A DNA stretch of 64,000 bases from Acidobacteriota bacterium (lineage in GTDB: Bacteria > Acidobacteriota > Holophagae > Holophagales > Holophagaceae). A program made the position numbers and the translations under genes. Under the pieces are notes generated by a model. That model saw nothing but the letters and a program-made list of their open reading frames with translations. It was not told the origin of the DNA and searched no databases. The stretch spans positions 1-64,000 of the forward strand of contig JACPYP010000018.1 of assembly GCA_016195985.1 (NCBI GenBank), written 5' to 3'. Of the stretch, positions 7,649 through 15,212 are shown piece after piece (position 1 is the first letter of the stretch; each line of letters opens with the position of its first letter).

Positions 7649-9768
7649 TGAGGTCCGGCCGAGGAAGGGGTGCCTTCCTTCCACACCAGCACCTGGGCCG
7701 GTTCGAGGGGATTCTGACCCAGCAGGACGCGGCTTCCGGCGGGGACGGGAAGCGCCGCCGCGCTGCCGGCATAGTTCACGCCCACGAAGAAGCCGTCCCG
7801 CCACTCCACGTAGACGCCCTTGGGCAGATCCTCGATGGGGACGCCCGCCGCCTGGTAGACGCCCCGAACCAGGCTGCGCTCGAGGGCGCCGTCCAGGGTT
7901 TCCACCCCGATGTAGGTGACGCTGCCCTTGCCCAGGGGCCGGGTGATGGCGGCGGCCGCGCCGGCGTAGAAGGCCTGAGCGTAGGCGGCCAGGGAGAGGG
8001 TGCCCTCGGCGGGGCGGAGGAGGTCGCCCCAGACGCGCCAGGCATGGGCCTGGCCTTGAGCCGTGACGCTCCCCGTGACGGCGCCGGGAAGGGTGTCGAA
8101 GCCCTGGAGGCGGGCGCCGATGAGGCTGTCCAGGCGGCCGCCCAGGGGCGCTTCGGGGAAGTGGCTCAGCTCATTCTTCTGGGCGCTGCGGCAGGTGAGG
8201 ATGAGGTGGCCGCCGCCTTCGGCATAGCGCCGCCACTTCTCGATGAGCTGAGGGCTGGCCAGCTGGTAGGCGGGCGCCACCAGGAAGGGGTAGGCGCTGA
8301 AATCGTCGGTTTCGCGGACGAAATCCATGGGCGCCCCGGTGGATTTCACGGCGGAGGCGTAGAGGCTGCGATGCCTCCAGGTGGACCAGCCCTCGCTCTG
8401 TTTCTGCGCTTCGAGATCCCAGAAATTGTCGTGGCTCCAGAGCAGCGCGGTGCGGCGGGCGGCGAGTTTCGGGGGCAGGGCCGCCGAGGGATCGAATTCG
8501 GCCTTCAGCTTGCGCAGCTCCTGCATGGCCTGGATGAATTCCGAGCCGCCCTGGCTGGGCGTGAGGCCATCGAGGCCCACGATGCCCTCGTGGTACATCT
8601 CGCTGCCGAAGCGCGGCTGGCGGTAGCGGTAGGTGCAGACGAGGGAGCTGCCGCCGCCGAAGGCGTGCCAGATCCACATGCGGACGGCGCCTGGGGCGGG
8701 CTTGGGATTGGTGGGGGCCCAGTTCACCTGGCCGGGCTGAAGCTCCATGACGCCGGTGGTTCCGGCGATGGGCCGGAAGTAGTCCAGGGCCTCCGCCATG
8801 CGGTAGGGGTTCCCCTGGCGGAAGGTCTGGCCCCCGAGGGCATTGCTGCCCGACACGGGGTAGTAGGTGAAGGTGGGGAAGTCGATGGCCGTGGTCCGGC
8901 GCGGATCGCTGCCCTGGGTGACATTGGTGTAGTTGGTGGTGATCCACTGGGAGGGCAGGCAGTGGCGCTTGAGGATGGTGGCCTGGCGGTCCAGGAAGGC
9001 CGCCTGGGTGTCGGCGGTGAAACGCTGGAAATCCAGCAGGGCGTGGGGGCTGGGCCTGTCCTCCCCGGCGATGGCGGAGGGCGGGCGCACCTCGCTGAAG
9101 GCCGCGTAGCGGAGGCTCCAGAAGCTGCCGCCCCAGACCTCGTTCAGCTTGTCCACGGTGCCGTAGCGCTGCTTCAGCCAGCGCTGGAAGGCGGACCGCG
9201 CCGAGGGGCTGAAATCCGGCTCGGCGCCGGGCTCGTTGTCCACCTGCCAGCCCCAGATGCGGGCGTCGCGGCCGTAGCGCTTGGCCAGGGCCGTGACGAC
9301 GCGGTCGACATAGGCGTGGAAGCGGGCGTTGGAAAGGGACCCGTTGGCCCGGGTGCCGTGCTCGCGGCGCCGCCCGTCCTGGCCCACCAGGTAGATGTCC
9401 GGGTGCTTTTCGCCCATCCAGGCCGGAGGGGCCGGGGAGGGGGTGCAGAGGATGACCTTGAGGCCCGCGGCGTGGGCTTCGGCGATGGCCGCGTCCAGCC
9501 AGGCGAAGTCGAAGTGTCCTTCCCGGGGTTCCAGGTAGGTCCAGGCGAACTCCGCGAAGTGCGTGAAGTCGAAGCCCAGCTTGCGGATGTTCTGCAGGTC
9601 CCGCGCCCACTGCCCGCGGGGCCACTGCTCCGGGTAGTAGTAGACCCCCACGGGCATGAGGTCCGCCTTGGGGAAGAAGGCCTTCGGCGCGGAGGCTTGC
9701 TGGGCCGCGCAGGGCCAGCCCAGGAGGGCCGAAAGCAGGGCGGTGAGGGCGCGCTGGGGATTCCGCAT
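7645..9768 (-). CDS. Exported GH42 beta-galactosidase
   Basis: A glycoside hydrolase of 707 residues. Residues 1-22 look like a signal peptide (LTALLSALLGWPCAAQ), so the enzyme probably acts in the periplasm or outside, unusual for GH42. The TIM barrel starts with GVYYYPEQWP (residue 41). The acid/base is E179 in WQVDNEPG and the nucleophile E342 in GVMELQPGQVNW, both at the expected family positions. The trimerisation-like domain and beta-sandwich follow. The start ATG 9768 follows the gcvPB-like stop by one base (TGACATG), with GAGG upstream. It hydrolyses beta-galactosides to galactose, feeding the galactose cluster 10 kb away. Fourth gene of an operon otherwise made of dehydrogenase and PLP-enzyme genes. 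Confidence 0.9.
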   Translation of the reverse strand: MRNPQRALTALLSALLGWPCAAQQASAPKAFFPKADLMPVGVYYYPEQWPRGQWARDLQNIRKLGFDFTHFAEFAWTYLEPREGHFDFAWLDAAIAEAHAAGLKVILCTPSPAPPAWMGEKHPDIYLVGQDGRRREHGTRANGSLSNARFHAYVDRVVTALAKRYGRDARIWGWQVDNEPGAEPDFSPSARSAFQRWLKQRYGTVDKLNEVWGGSFWSLRYAAFSEVRPPSAIAGEDRPSPHALLDFQRFTADTQAAFLDRQATILKRHCLPSQWITTNYTNVTQGSDPRRTTAIDFPTFTYYPVSGSNALGGQTFRQGNPYRMAEALDYFRPIAGTTGVMELQPGQVNWAPTNPKPAPGAVRMWIWHAFGGGSSLVCTYRYRQPRFGSEMYHEGIVGLDGLTPSQGGSEFIQAMQELRKLKAEFDPSAALPPKLAARRTALLWSHDNFWDLEAQKQSEGWSTWRHRSLYASAVKSTGAPMDFVRETDDFSAYPFLVAPAYQLASPQLIEKWRRYAEGGGHLILTCRSAQKNELSHFPEAPLGGRLDSLIGARLQGFDTLPGAVTGSVTAQGQAHAWRVWGDLLRPAEGTLSLAAYAQAFYAGAAAAITRPLGKGSVTYIGVETLDGALERSLVRGVYQAAGVPIEDLPKGVYVEWRDGFFVGVNYAGSAAALPVPAGSRVLLGQNPLEPAQVLVWKEGTPSSAGPQ

Positions 9769-9769
9769 G

Positions 9770-11359
9770 TCAGGCCTCGGGAAGGTGCTTCCGCTGATAG
9801 AGGCGCCAGGTGATGGCCCAGCGCTTCGGATCGTCGAAATCATCGTGATGGATGTGGTGGCAGACGCTCCGGTGGGGCGCCGTCTTAACGGTACCCGGGT
9901 CGCCGTAAGCCTCCCTGGAGATCTGCTCCAGAACCCCCACGTACTCGTCCAGCTCCTCCCGGGAATAGGATTCCGTGGGCTCGATGGTGAAGGGCTGGGG
10001 CACGATGAAGGGGTGGTGGCTGCTCCAGAGGTGCATGCCGTAGTCCGCCATGCGCACGGCGATGTCCTCCGTGGTCACGCCCGTGTCCCGGTGGAGCTGC
10101 TCCCAGCTGTAGCGCACCTGCTCGATGCGGCGCCGGCCCGCGGCATAGGGGGCGGAGGCGCCCTTGATCCGGGTGATCTTCTTCAGCAGGTAGTTGTTGT
10201 TGAGGACGGCGATCTCGGCGGCCTCCTTGATGCCCTCGGCCCCCAGGGCGCGGATCCACGCGTAGGCCCGCAGCTGCACCTGGGCCGTGCCCCAGAAGGC
10301 GCGCAGCTTGCCGATGGAATGGGGGAGGTCGAAGTCCAGGCGGTAGCGGCACCCCTCCCCCTCCTCCCCCTCCGCCTTGACCACCACGGGCTTGGGCAGG
10401 AAGGGGCGCAGCTTCTGCACCACGCCCAGGGCGCCGCCCGCGGGACCGCCGCAGCCGTGGGGCGTGCTGAAGGTCTTGTGCAGGTTGAAGAAGCAGAGGT
10501 CGAAGCCCGCTTCCTTGGCGCGGGTGATGCCCATGATGCCGTTGAGGTTGGCCTGGTCGTAGCCGCAGAGCCCACCTGCCTCGTGGACCAGGCGCGTGAA
10601 TGCCTGGATCTGCGGGTTGAAGATGCCGGTGTCCTCCGGATTCGTGATGAGCAGGCCCGCCGTGCGCGGGCCCACGGCTTTCTTCAGATCCTCCACCGTG
10701 GGCAGGCCGTCTTCGCCCTGCATGAGGGTGATGACCTTGTAGCCTTTCACGGCGGCGGCGGCGGCATCCGACGGGTGGCTGAAGATGGTGGTGATGATCT
10801 CGTCGCGGTGGGCCTCGCCGCGGGAGGCGTGGTAGGCCTGGATGATGGAGACCATGCCGAGAATGGCGGCGGATCCCGAGGCGGGCTGCATGCTGAAGGC
10901 ATCCAGGCCCGAGATCTCGCGCAGGTAGAGGTCCAGCTCGTGCATGATCCGCAGGATGCCCTGCACGGTGCGCTCGTCCTGCAGGGGGTGCAGCCGCGCC
11001 ATCTTGGGGCTGGAGGCCAGCACGTCGTTGATCTTGGGGCTGTACTTCATGGTGCAGGTGCCCTGGCCGATGTCGACGGTGAAATCCGCGCCCAGGGTCT
11101 GCTGGGAGAGGCGCAGGAAGTGCTTGAGCACGCGCATCTGGCCCACTTCGGGCAGTGCCGGGGCCTGGGCGCGGAGCAGTGGGGCGGGCAGGGCCGCGAG
11201 GCCCGGAACGGCGGCGGCGACGCCCTGCTCGGCCGGGGCCACGGCCACCCCCACCTCGCCCGGCTTGTGCAGCTCGAAGATCAGTTCCTCGTCCCACTTG
11301 GCCTGGTGGAACGCGGTGCGGACTTTCAGGGGCCGCTCCAGGGAGTGTTGGCTGGCCAT
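9770..11359 (-). CDS. gcvPB: GcvPB-like PLP decarboxylase subunit (divergent glycine dehydrogenase family)
   Basis: A fold-type I PLP protein of 529 residues, longer than the usual 475-490 of GcvPB. Conserved are GTCTMKYSPKIN (residues about 98-110), HPLQDE, and the PLP lysine in FFNLHKTFSTPHG. Several hallmark positions differ: the family's HGTNPASA block reads SHPSDAAAAA here, the D-G-A-N motif reads DQANLNG, the expected Q-P-(N/A)-x-G stretch reads QPASGSAAIL, and the glycine-rich loop after the lysine reads GCGGPAGGALG. It is coupled to gcvPA-like gene upstream (TGACATG). The pair should form an alpha2beta2 decarboxylase. No gcvT or gcvH is nearby, so a substrate other than glycine is possible; that is inference. 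Confidence 0.75.
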   Translation of the reverse strand: MASQHSLERPLKVRTAFHQAKWDEELIFELHKPGEVGVAVAPAEQGVAAAVPGLAALPAPLLRAQAPALPEVGQMRVLKHFLRLSQQTLGADFTVDIGQGTCTMKYSPKINDVLASSPKMARLHPLQDERTVQGILRIMHELDLYLREISGLDAFSMQPASGSAAILGMVSIIQAYHASRGEAHRDEIITTIFSHPSDAAAAAVKGYKVITLMQGEDGLPTVEDLKKAVGPRTAGLLITNPEDTGIFNPQIQAFTRLVHEAGGLCGYDQANLNGIMGITRAKEAGFDLCFFNLHKTFSTPHGCGGPAGGALGVVQKLRPFLPKPVVVKAEGEEGEGCRYRLDFDLPHSIGKLRAFWGTAQVQLRAYAWIRALGAEGIKEAAEIAVLNNNYLLKKITRIKGASAPYAAGRRRIEQVRYSWEQLHRDTGVTTEDIAVRMADYGMHLWSSHHPFIVPQPFTIEPTESYSREELDEYVGVLEQISREAYGDPGTVKTAPHRSVCHHIHHDDFDDPKRWAITWRLYQRKHLPEA

Positions 11360-11360
11360 G

Positions 11361-12764
11361 TCAGTTCCCTCCCAGAATGGCGCGGAGCGCGGCGATGGTG
11401 CGGTCGATGTCCTCCTGGCTCACCAGCTCGGTGACGGCCCACAGGGCGCTCTGGCCCAGGCCCGGGAATTCGGTGGACAGATCCTTGCCGCCGAAGATGT
11501 GTTCCTTCAGCAGGGCCTCGTTGATTTCGGCGACGGTCCGGCCCGTGCTGCTGAAATCGACGAGCAGCTCCTTGTAGAAGGGCGCGTCCAGGGCCGGCGC
11601 CTTCACGCCGGGGAGGGCGCCGAGCGCCTGCGCCAGGTACTGGGCCTTTTGAAGGATGTGCAGGCCGAGATCCCGCATGCCCACGGGGCCCATGAGCGAG
11701 AGGTAGACCGCCGCGGCGATGCCGTGCAGGGCGGAGGCGGTGCCGACGAATTCCTTGCCCTGCTCGCGGTGGGCGAAGGAGGTGCGGTCGTAGGCCACGT
11801 CGCCGAAACCGTACTCGCCGGGAACGTCGGTCCGGCTGATGCCGAAGAGGCGGCTCGGGTACTCCATGACGAGCTTTTCCTCGTCGCGGGTGGCGATGAA
11901 GCCGCCCATGCCGCCGCCGAAGTGCATGTGGTTGCCCAGGGTGTGGATGTCGCCGCAGACGATGTCCGCCCCGTACTGGCTGGGCGGGGCGAGGATGCCC
12001 AGGGCGTTGGGATCGGTGCCCACCACCAGGAGGCTGCCGTTCCCGTGGGCCAGGTCGGCGATGGCTTGGCCCTGGGTCTCCAGGCAGCCCAGGTAGCCCG
12101 GGTTCTCGAAGTAGACGGCGGCCACCTGGCCGGTGAGCTGGGCCTTGAGGTGCGCGAGGTCCAGCTGCCCGGTCTTCAAGTCCCAGGCCAGTAGCTCCAG
12201 CTGCATCACCGGCTCGCAGTAGTTGCGGATGGCCGCCAGGCGGTCGGGGCTGATGCTGCCCGCCACCAGGGCCACCGGGCGGCCGGTGTAGCGGCCTGCC
12301 ATGCGCAGGGAGGTGGCAGCCGCCTGAAACCAATCGAAGGTGGGGACGTTGCAGATGTCCATGTCCAGCAGCTCGGCCATGAGGCTTTCGTACTCCCAGA
12401 GGGCCTGGAACCGGCCGAAGTCCTCGTAGGGCTCTCCCGCGTAGGCCGTGAGGAACTCGCTGCGGCGCGTGATCTCGTCGCAGATGGCGGGCACGTAGTG
12501 GTTGTAGCAGCCGGCCCCCAGGAAGCTGACAGCCTCTTCGCAGGAGGTGTTCTTCGCCAGCATCCGCTCGATGGTGCGCTTGAGCTGGGCTTCGGCGGGG
12601 ATGGCCTCCGGCAGGTTCAGCTTGCCGCGGAAGCGCAGGGCTTCGGGAATGTCTCCGTACAGGTCGTCCATGCTGCCGGCGCCCACGGCGGCCAGCATGG
12701 CGGCCTTCACGCCGGGTTCGGAATTGGGGATGTAGGGGTGGGCCCTCCGGGCCTGGACCGTCAT
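11361..12764 (-). CDS. gcvPA: GcvPA-like PLP decarboxylase subunit (divergent)
   Basis: A protein of 467 residues in the GcvPA family. The N-terminus keeps the family plan: HPYIPNSEPGVKAAMLAAVG, DLYGDIPEALRF, SFLGAGCYNHYVPAI and a SRxEFxTAY-like RRSEFLTAY. The following Y-Q-P-E-(I/V)-S-Q-G hallmark is replaced by GEPYEDFGRFQAL, and the late T-R-E-Q-H-I-R-R-x-K-A-T-S-N-I-C block reads FAHREQGKEFVGTASALHG. The loop expected as P-F-G-x-P-x-x-x-G-G-P reads TLGNHMHFGGGMGG. ATG 12764 is preferred, with GGAG upstream, 35 bases after the SDR stop. These substitutions fall in the active-site half contributed by PA, which suggests altered substrate choice. Confidence 0.75.
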   Translation of the reverse strand: MTVQARRAHPYIPNSEPGVKAAMLAAVGAGSMDDLYGDIPEALRFRGKLNLPEAIPAEAQLKRTIERMLAKNTSCEEAVSFLGAGCYNHYVPAICDEITRRSEFLTAYAGEPYEDFGRFQALWEYESLMAELLDMDICNVPTFDWFQAAATSLRMAGRYTGRPVALVAGSISPDRLAAIRNYCEPVMQLELLAWDLKTGQLDLAHLKAQLTGQVAAVYFENPGYLGCLETQGQAIADLAHGNGSLLVVGTDPNALGILAPPSQYGADIVCGDIHTLGNHMHFGGGMGGFIATRDEEKLVMEYPSRLFGISRTDVPGEYGFGDVAYDRTSFAHREQGKEFVGTASALHGIAAAVYLSLMGPVGMRDLGLHILQKAQYLAQALGALPGVKAPALDAPFYKELLVDFSSTGRTVAEINEALLKEHIFGGKDLSTEFPGLGQSALWAVTELVSQEDIDRTIAALRAILGGN

Positions 12765-12799
12765 GGTGACTCCATGGGGGATGCGTGTGGGAGCGGCGT

Positions 12800-13591
12800 C
12801 TAGGCGATGCCGCCGCCGTCGACGACGACGTGGGTGCCCGTCACCCATGCGGACAGGCCCGACGCGAGAAAGAGCACCGTGTTGGCCACGTCCTGAGGGG
12901 TGCCTACGCGGTGGAGGGGGCGGGCCGCCGCCTCCTCCATGAACCGGGTTTCGTCCTCGCCCAGCTGGGCGCATTCGCTGCGCAGCATGGGCGTGTCGAT
13001 GTCGCCGGGGCAGACGGCGTTGACGCGGATGCGGTGCTTGCCGAAGTCGATGGCCATGGCGCGGGTCATGTTCCAGACGCCGCCCTTGGCCGCGCAGTAG
13101 GAGAGCGCGTCGGGGCCGCCCTTGAGGGCCCAGCCCGAGCCGGTGTTGATGATGCTGCCGCCCCGCCCGCCCTGGATCATGAAGGGCGCCACGTGGCGCG
13201 TGAGCAGGTAGACGCCCTTGAGCATCACGCCCAGGGCCAGATCCCACTCGGCTTCGAGAAGGTCGAGGGCGTTCTTCCGGATGGCCACGCCCGCGTTGTT
13301 GAACAGGATGTCGATGCGCCCGAAGCGGGCCATGGCGGCCTCGGCGGCGGCCTTGCAGTCGGCTTCCAGGCGCACGTCGCAGCGCTGGAAGGCGGCGCGG
13401 CCCCCGGCGGCCTCGATGAGGCGCACCGTTTCCTGGCCTCCGGCCTCCTGGATGTCGAGGACCAGCACCGCGGCGCCGGCCTCCGCCAGGCGCAGGGCGG
13501 TGCCCCGGCCGATGCCCGAGGCGGCGCCCGTGACCAGGGCCACCTGGCCCTCCAGGGAAAGCAGGTCGGAGAGGGCGGGGGCCAGCGGCAT
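12800..13591 (-). CDS. SDR-family oxidoreductase
   Basis: A classical short-chain dehydrogenase/reductase of 263 residues. The cofactor motif TGAASGIG is at about residue 21-28, followed by an acidic D at the end of beta2 (VLVLDIQEA), which favours NAD(H) over NADP(H). NNAGVA is present near residue 98, and the catalytic tetrad appears as N, S (INTGSGWA), Y and K in SYCAAKGG. The end VTGTHVVVDGG is typical. It is the first gene of the operon that carries the GcvPA/GcvPB-like pair, GH42 and XylR-like genes, and it faces a divergent GntR regulator. The substrate is unknown; a hydroxy-acid, amino alcohol or sugar are all possible. Confidence 0.85.
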   Translation of the reverse strand: MPLAPALSDLLSLEGQVALVTGAASGIGRGTALRLAEAGAAVLVLDIQEAGGQETVRLIEAAGGRAAFQRCDVRLEADCKAAAEAAMARFGRIDILFNNAGVAIRKNALDLLEAEWDLALGVMLKGVYLLTRHVAPFMIQGGRGGSIINTGSGWALKGGPDALSYCAAKGGVWNMTRAMAIDFGKHRIRVNAVCPGDIDTPMLRSECAQLGEDETRFMEEAAARPLHRVGTPQDVANTVLFLASGLSAWVTGTHVVVDGGGIA

Positions 13592-13801
13592 CGGGAACCT
13601 CGGGGGCAGGTGGGCTTGGGGTACTGAAGTATCAATACCCTATCATTGGTATATCAGTTTCTGAAAACAGCTCAATAGAATTTTTATGAAAATCAATGAA
13701 TGGGCCAATGTTCCATAAATCAGAAGGATAAGTCGGAAGATCTCCGTGATATACCCTTGTATGGCAGGCGTTGGCGCCAGGCCTTTTCCGGATGTTCGAA
13801 C
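13592..13801. promoter_or_regulatory. Divergent control region between the SDR operon and the GntR gene
   Basis: An AT-rich 210-base gap in otherwise GC-rich DNA. The nonamer GGTATATCA (13649-13657) recurs as its exact reverse complement TGATATACC (13747-13755). Around the first copy there is a further inverted element, aatacc (13635-13640) and ggtata (13649-13654), separated by 8 bases. Such short spaced palindromes are typical GntR/FCD operators, so autoregulation plus control of the SDR operon is likely. The assignment is by position and symmetry only. Confidence 0.5.
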
Positions 13802-14506
13802 ATGCCCTCCAAGTCCCGCTCCACGCAGCCATCCCGGACCCGCATCGCGGCGGGTCCCTCCTCTGAGGCGGGCCAAAGCCTGGCGGAACAGGCCTACCAG
13901 CAGCTGGAGGAGATGATCGTCACCCTGGAGCTGGCGCCCGGTTCGGTGCTTTCCGAAGCCAGCCTCAGCGCCCTCATGGGCATCGGGCGCACGCCCATCC
14001 GCGAGGCCCTCAAGCGGCTGGAGATCCAGCGGCTGGTGGCCAGCGTGCCCCGTCGCGGGTTGCTGGTGCGCGAGATGAATGTGGCTGAGCACTTCGCGCT
14101 GCTGGAAGTGATGCGGCCCCTGGACCGCCTGCTGGCCACCAAGGCGGCGCGCTGGGCCACGGACGAGCAGCGCGCCGCCCTGCGGGAGGCCGCCAAGGGG
14201 ATGCTCGGGGCGGCGAAGAAGGGCGACAAGCACAGCTACCTGCTCTGCGACCAGGCCTGCGATCAGATCGTGACCGCCGCGGCCCACAATCCCTTCGCCG
14301 TGGACGCGCTGTCGCCGCTCTATTCGCACTGCCGCCGCATCTGGTGCTCGTACAGCCGGCCGGCGGACCTGCTCCTCTCCGCCGAGAAGCATGCCCGCCT
14401 CATGGAAGCCGTGGCCAGCGGCGACGAGGAAGCCGCGGGGCGCGCGTCCGACGCCCTGCTGGACTTCCTCGAAGCGTTCACCCGTTCCGTGGTCGGGGTG
14501 ATTTAG
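13802..14506 (+). CDS. GntR-family regulator, FCD (FadR) subfamily
   Basis: A regulator of 234 residues from ATG 13802; longer in-frame starts up to 13700 add a segment without family character. The N-terminal winged helix is clear: QAYQQLEEMIVTLELAPGS, then LSEASLSALMGIGRTPIREAL and KRLEIQRLV, matching the GntR signature. The C-terminal all-helical FCD domain follows, with the metal-type positions D, H and H seen around LLCDQACDQIV and AEKHARLM. It is transcribed away from the SDR/gcvP-like operon, and two inverted copies of a nonamer lie in between. These proteins usually repress catabolic operons and are released by a carboxylate or amino-acid substrate, which fits the enzyme pair opposite. 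Confidence 0.85.
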   Translation: MPSKSRSTQPSRTRIAAGPSSEAGQSLAEQAYQQLEEMIVTLELAPGSVLSEASLSALMGIGRTPIREALKRLEIQRLVASVPRRGLLVREMNVAEHFALLEVMRPLDRLLATKAARWATDEQRAALREAAKGMLGAAKKGDKHSYLLCDQACDQIVTAAAHNPFAVDALSPLYSHCRRIWCSYSRPADLLLSAEKHARLMEAVASGDEEAAGRASDALLDFLEAFTRSVVGVI

Positions 14507-14556
14507 AGGTCGTAACAAAACCCCACGTCGTATCGTCGGGTTTTGTCACGACCTCT
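14505..14556 (+). terminator. Long near-perfect inverted repeat at the end of the GntR gene
   Basis: Arms 14505-14523 and 14538-14556 are 19 bases each with a single mismatch (14514 against 14547), separated by 14 bases. The left arm starts inside the TAG stop codon. There is no T run, so it may act as a terminator through hairpin strength alone, as an RNA stabiliser, or be a mobile-repeat remnant. Confidence 0.55.
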
Positions 14557-14560
14557 TAGG

Positions 14561-14602
14561 AGCCCGTCCAAGTCATGGGTGGGGGCTGCACTGGGACGGG
14601 CT
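14561..14602 (-). terminator. Hairpin terminator of the outer membrane protein gene
   Basis: Arms AGCCCGTCC (14561-14569) and GGACGGGCT (14594-14602) pair perfectly over 9 bases just past the TAG of the minus-strand gene ending at 14604. Together with the neighbouring 19-base inverted repeat it separates two convergent genes. No long T tract is visible. Confidence 0.5.
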
Positions 14603-14603
14603 T

Positions 14604-15200
14604 CTAGAACGAATACCGGACCCCGGCCTGGAACCAGCTGGGATTGAGGAACTGGCTGCCGGAGGGCCCGGGGCCCAGTTCCGCCCACTGGAAGGCGCCC
14701 ACGACCGACAGGCGGGGCGTCGCCCGGTACTCCAGGTCGGCCCGGGTGCCGAGCTTGACGCCCTTCACGTACTGGCCGCCTCCCTGGCCCAGAAGGTCCG
14801 AGGCCAGGTGGTGGCGGTTGGCCGAAAGCCCGAGATAGAGGCGGAGATTCTCGGCCAGGTCGAAGCGCATGGCGCCGTAGACCTGGTACGTGGTCAGGGC
14901 CGGGCCCTTGAGGTTGAGATCGGCCTGGGGATCGCCGTTGGCGTCGAGGCCCAGGCCGCGGCTGTGGGAGCCGTCCGAGAACTTCGACACGGCAAGGCCC
15001 ACCCGGAAGGGCAGGGACTGGGCCGGGGAATCCCAGGCGCCGTCAAGGGAGACGCCGGTGTTGGAGCCGGTCACCTCCTTCAGGGCGGCGGTGCCGCTGG
15101 CCAGGTTCAGGGAGGCGGAGAAGGCGCCGCTCTCCTGGGCGGCCAAGGGCAGGCATCCGGCGGCGAGGGCGAGAAGGACGGGACGGAAGGATCGGAACAT
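14604..15200 (-). CDS. Small outer membrane beta-barrel-like protein
   Basis: A protein of 198 residues not assigned to a named family. A signal peptide covers residues 1-21 (LLALAAGCLPLAAQ). The rest is made of short amphipathic strands separated by G, N, D and S-rich turns, and the chain ends in FQAGVRYSF, the terminal phenylalanine typical of outer membrane barrels. It lies 12 bases after the TonB-dependent receptor gene and in the same operon. An eight-strand barrel that accompanies the receptor, perhaps in substrate capture or structural support, is the simplest reading. Confidence 0.6.
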   Translation of the reverse strand: MFRSFRPVLLALAAGCLPLAAQESGAFSASLNLASGTAALKEVTGSNTGVSLDGAWDSPAQSLPFRVGLAVSKFSDGSHSRGLGLDANGDPQADLNLKGPALTTYQVYGAMRFDLAENLRLYLGLSANRHHLASDLLGQGGGQYVKGVKLGTRADLEYRATPRLSVVGAFQWAELGPGPSGSQFLNPSWFQAGVRYSF

Positions 15201-15212
15201 GGTCAGTCCTCT

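Noticed and set aside
13592-13700. Glycine riboswitch in front of the SDR-gcvPA-gcvPB operon.
   Set aside because: Too short and AT-rich; none of the conserved tandem aptamer sequences are visible.
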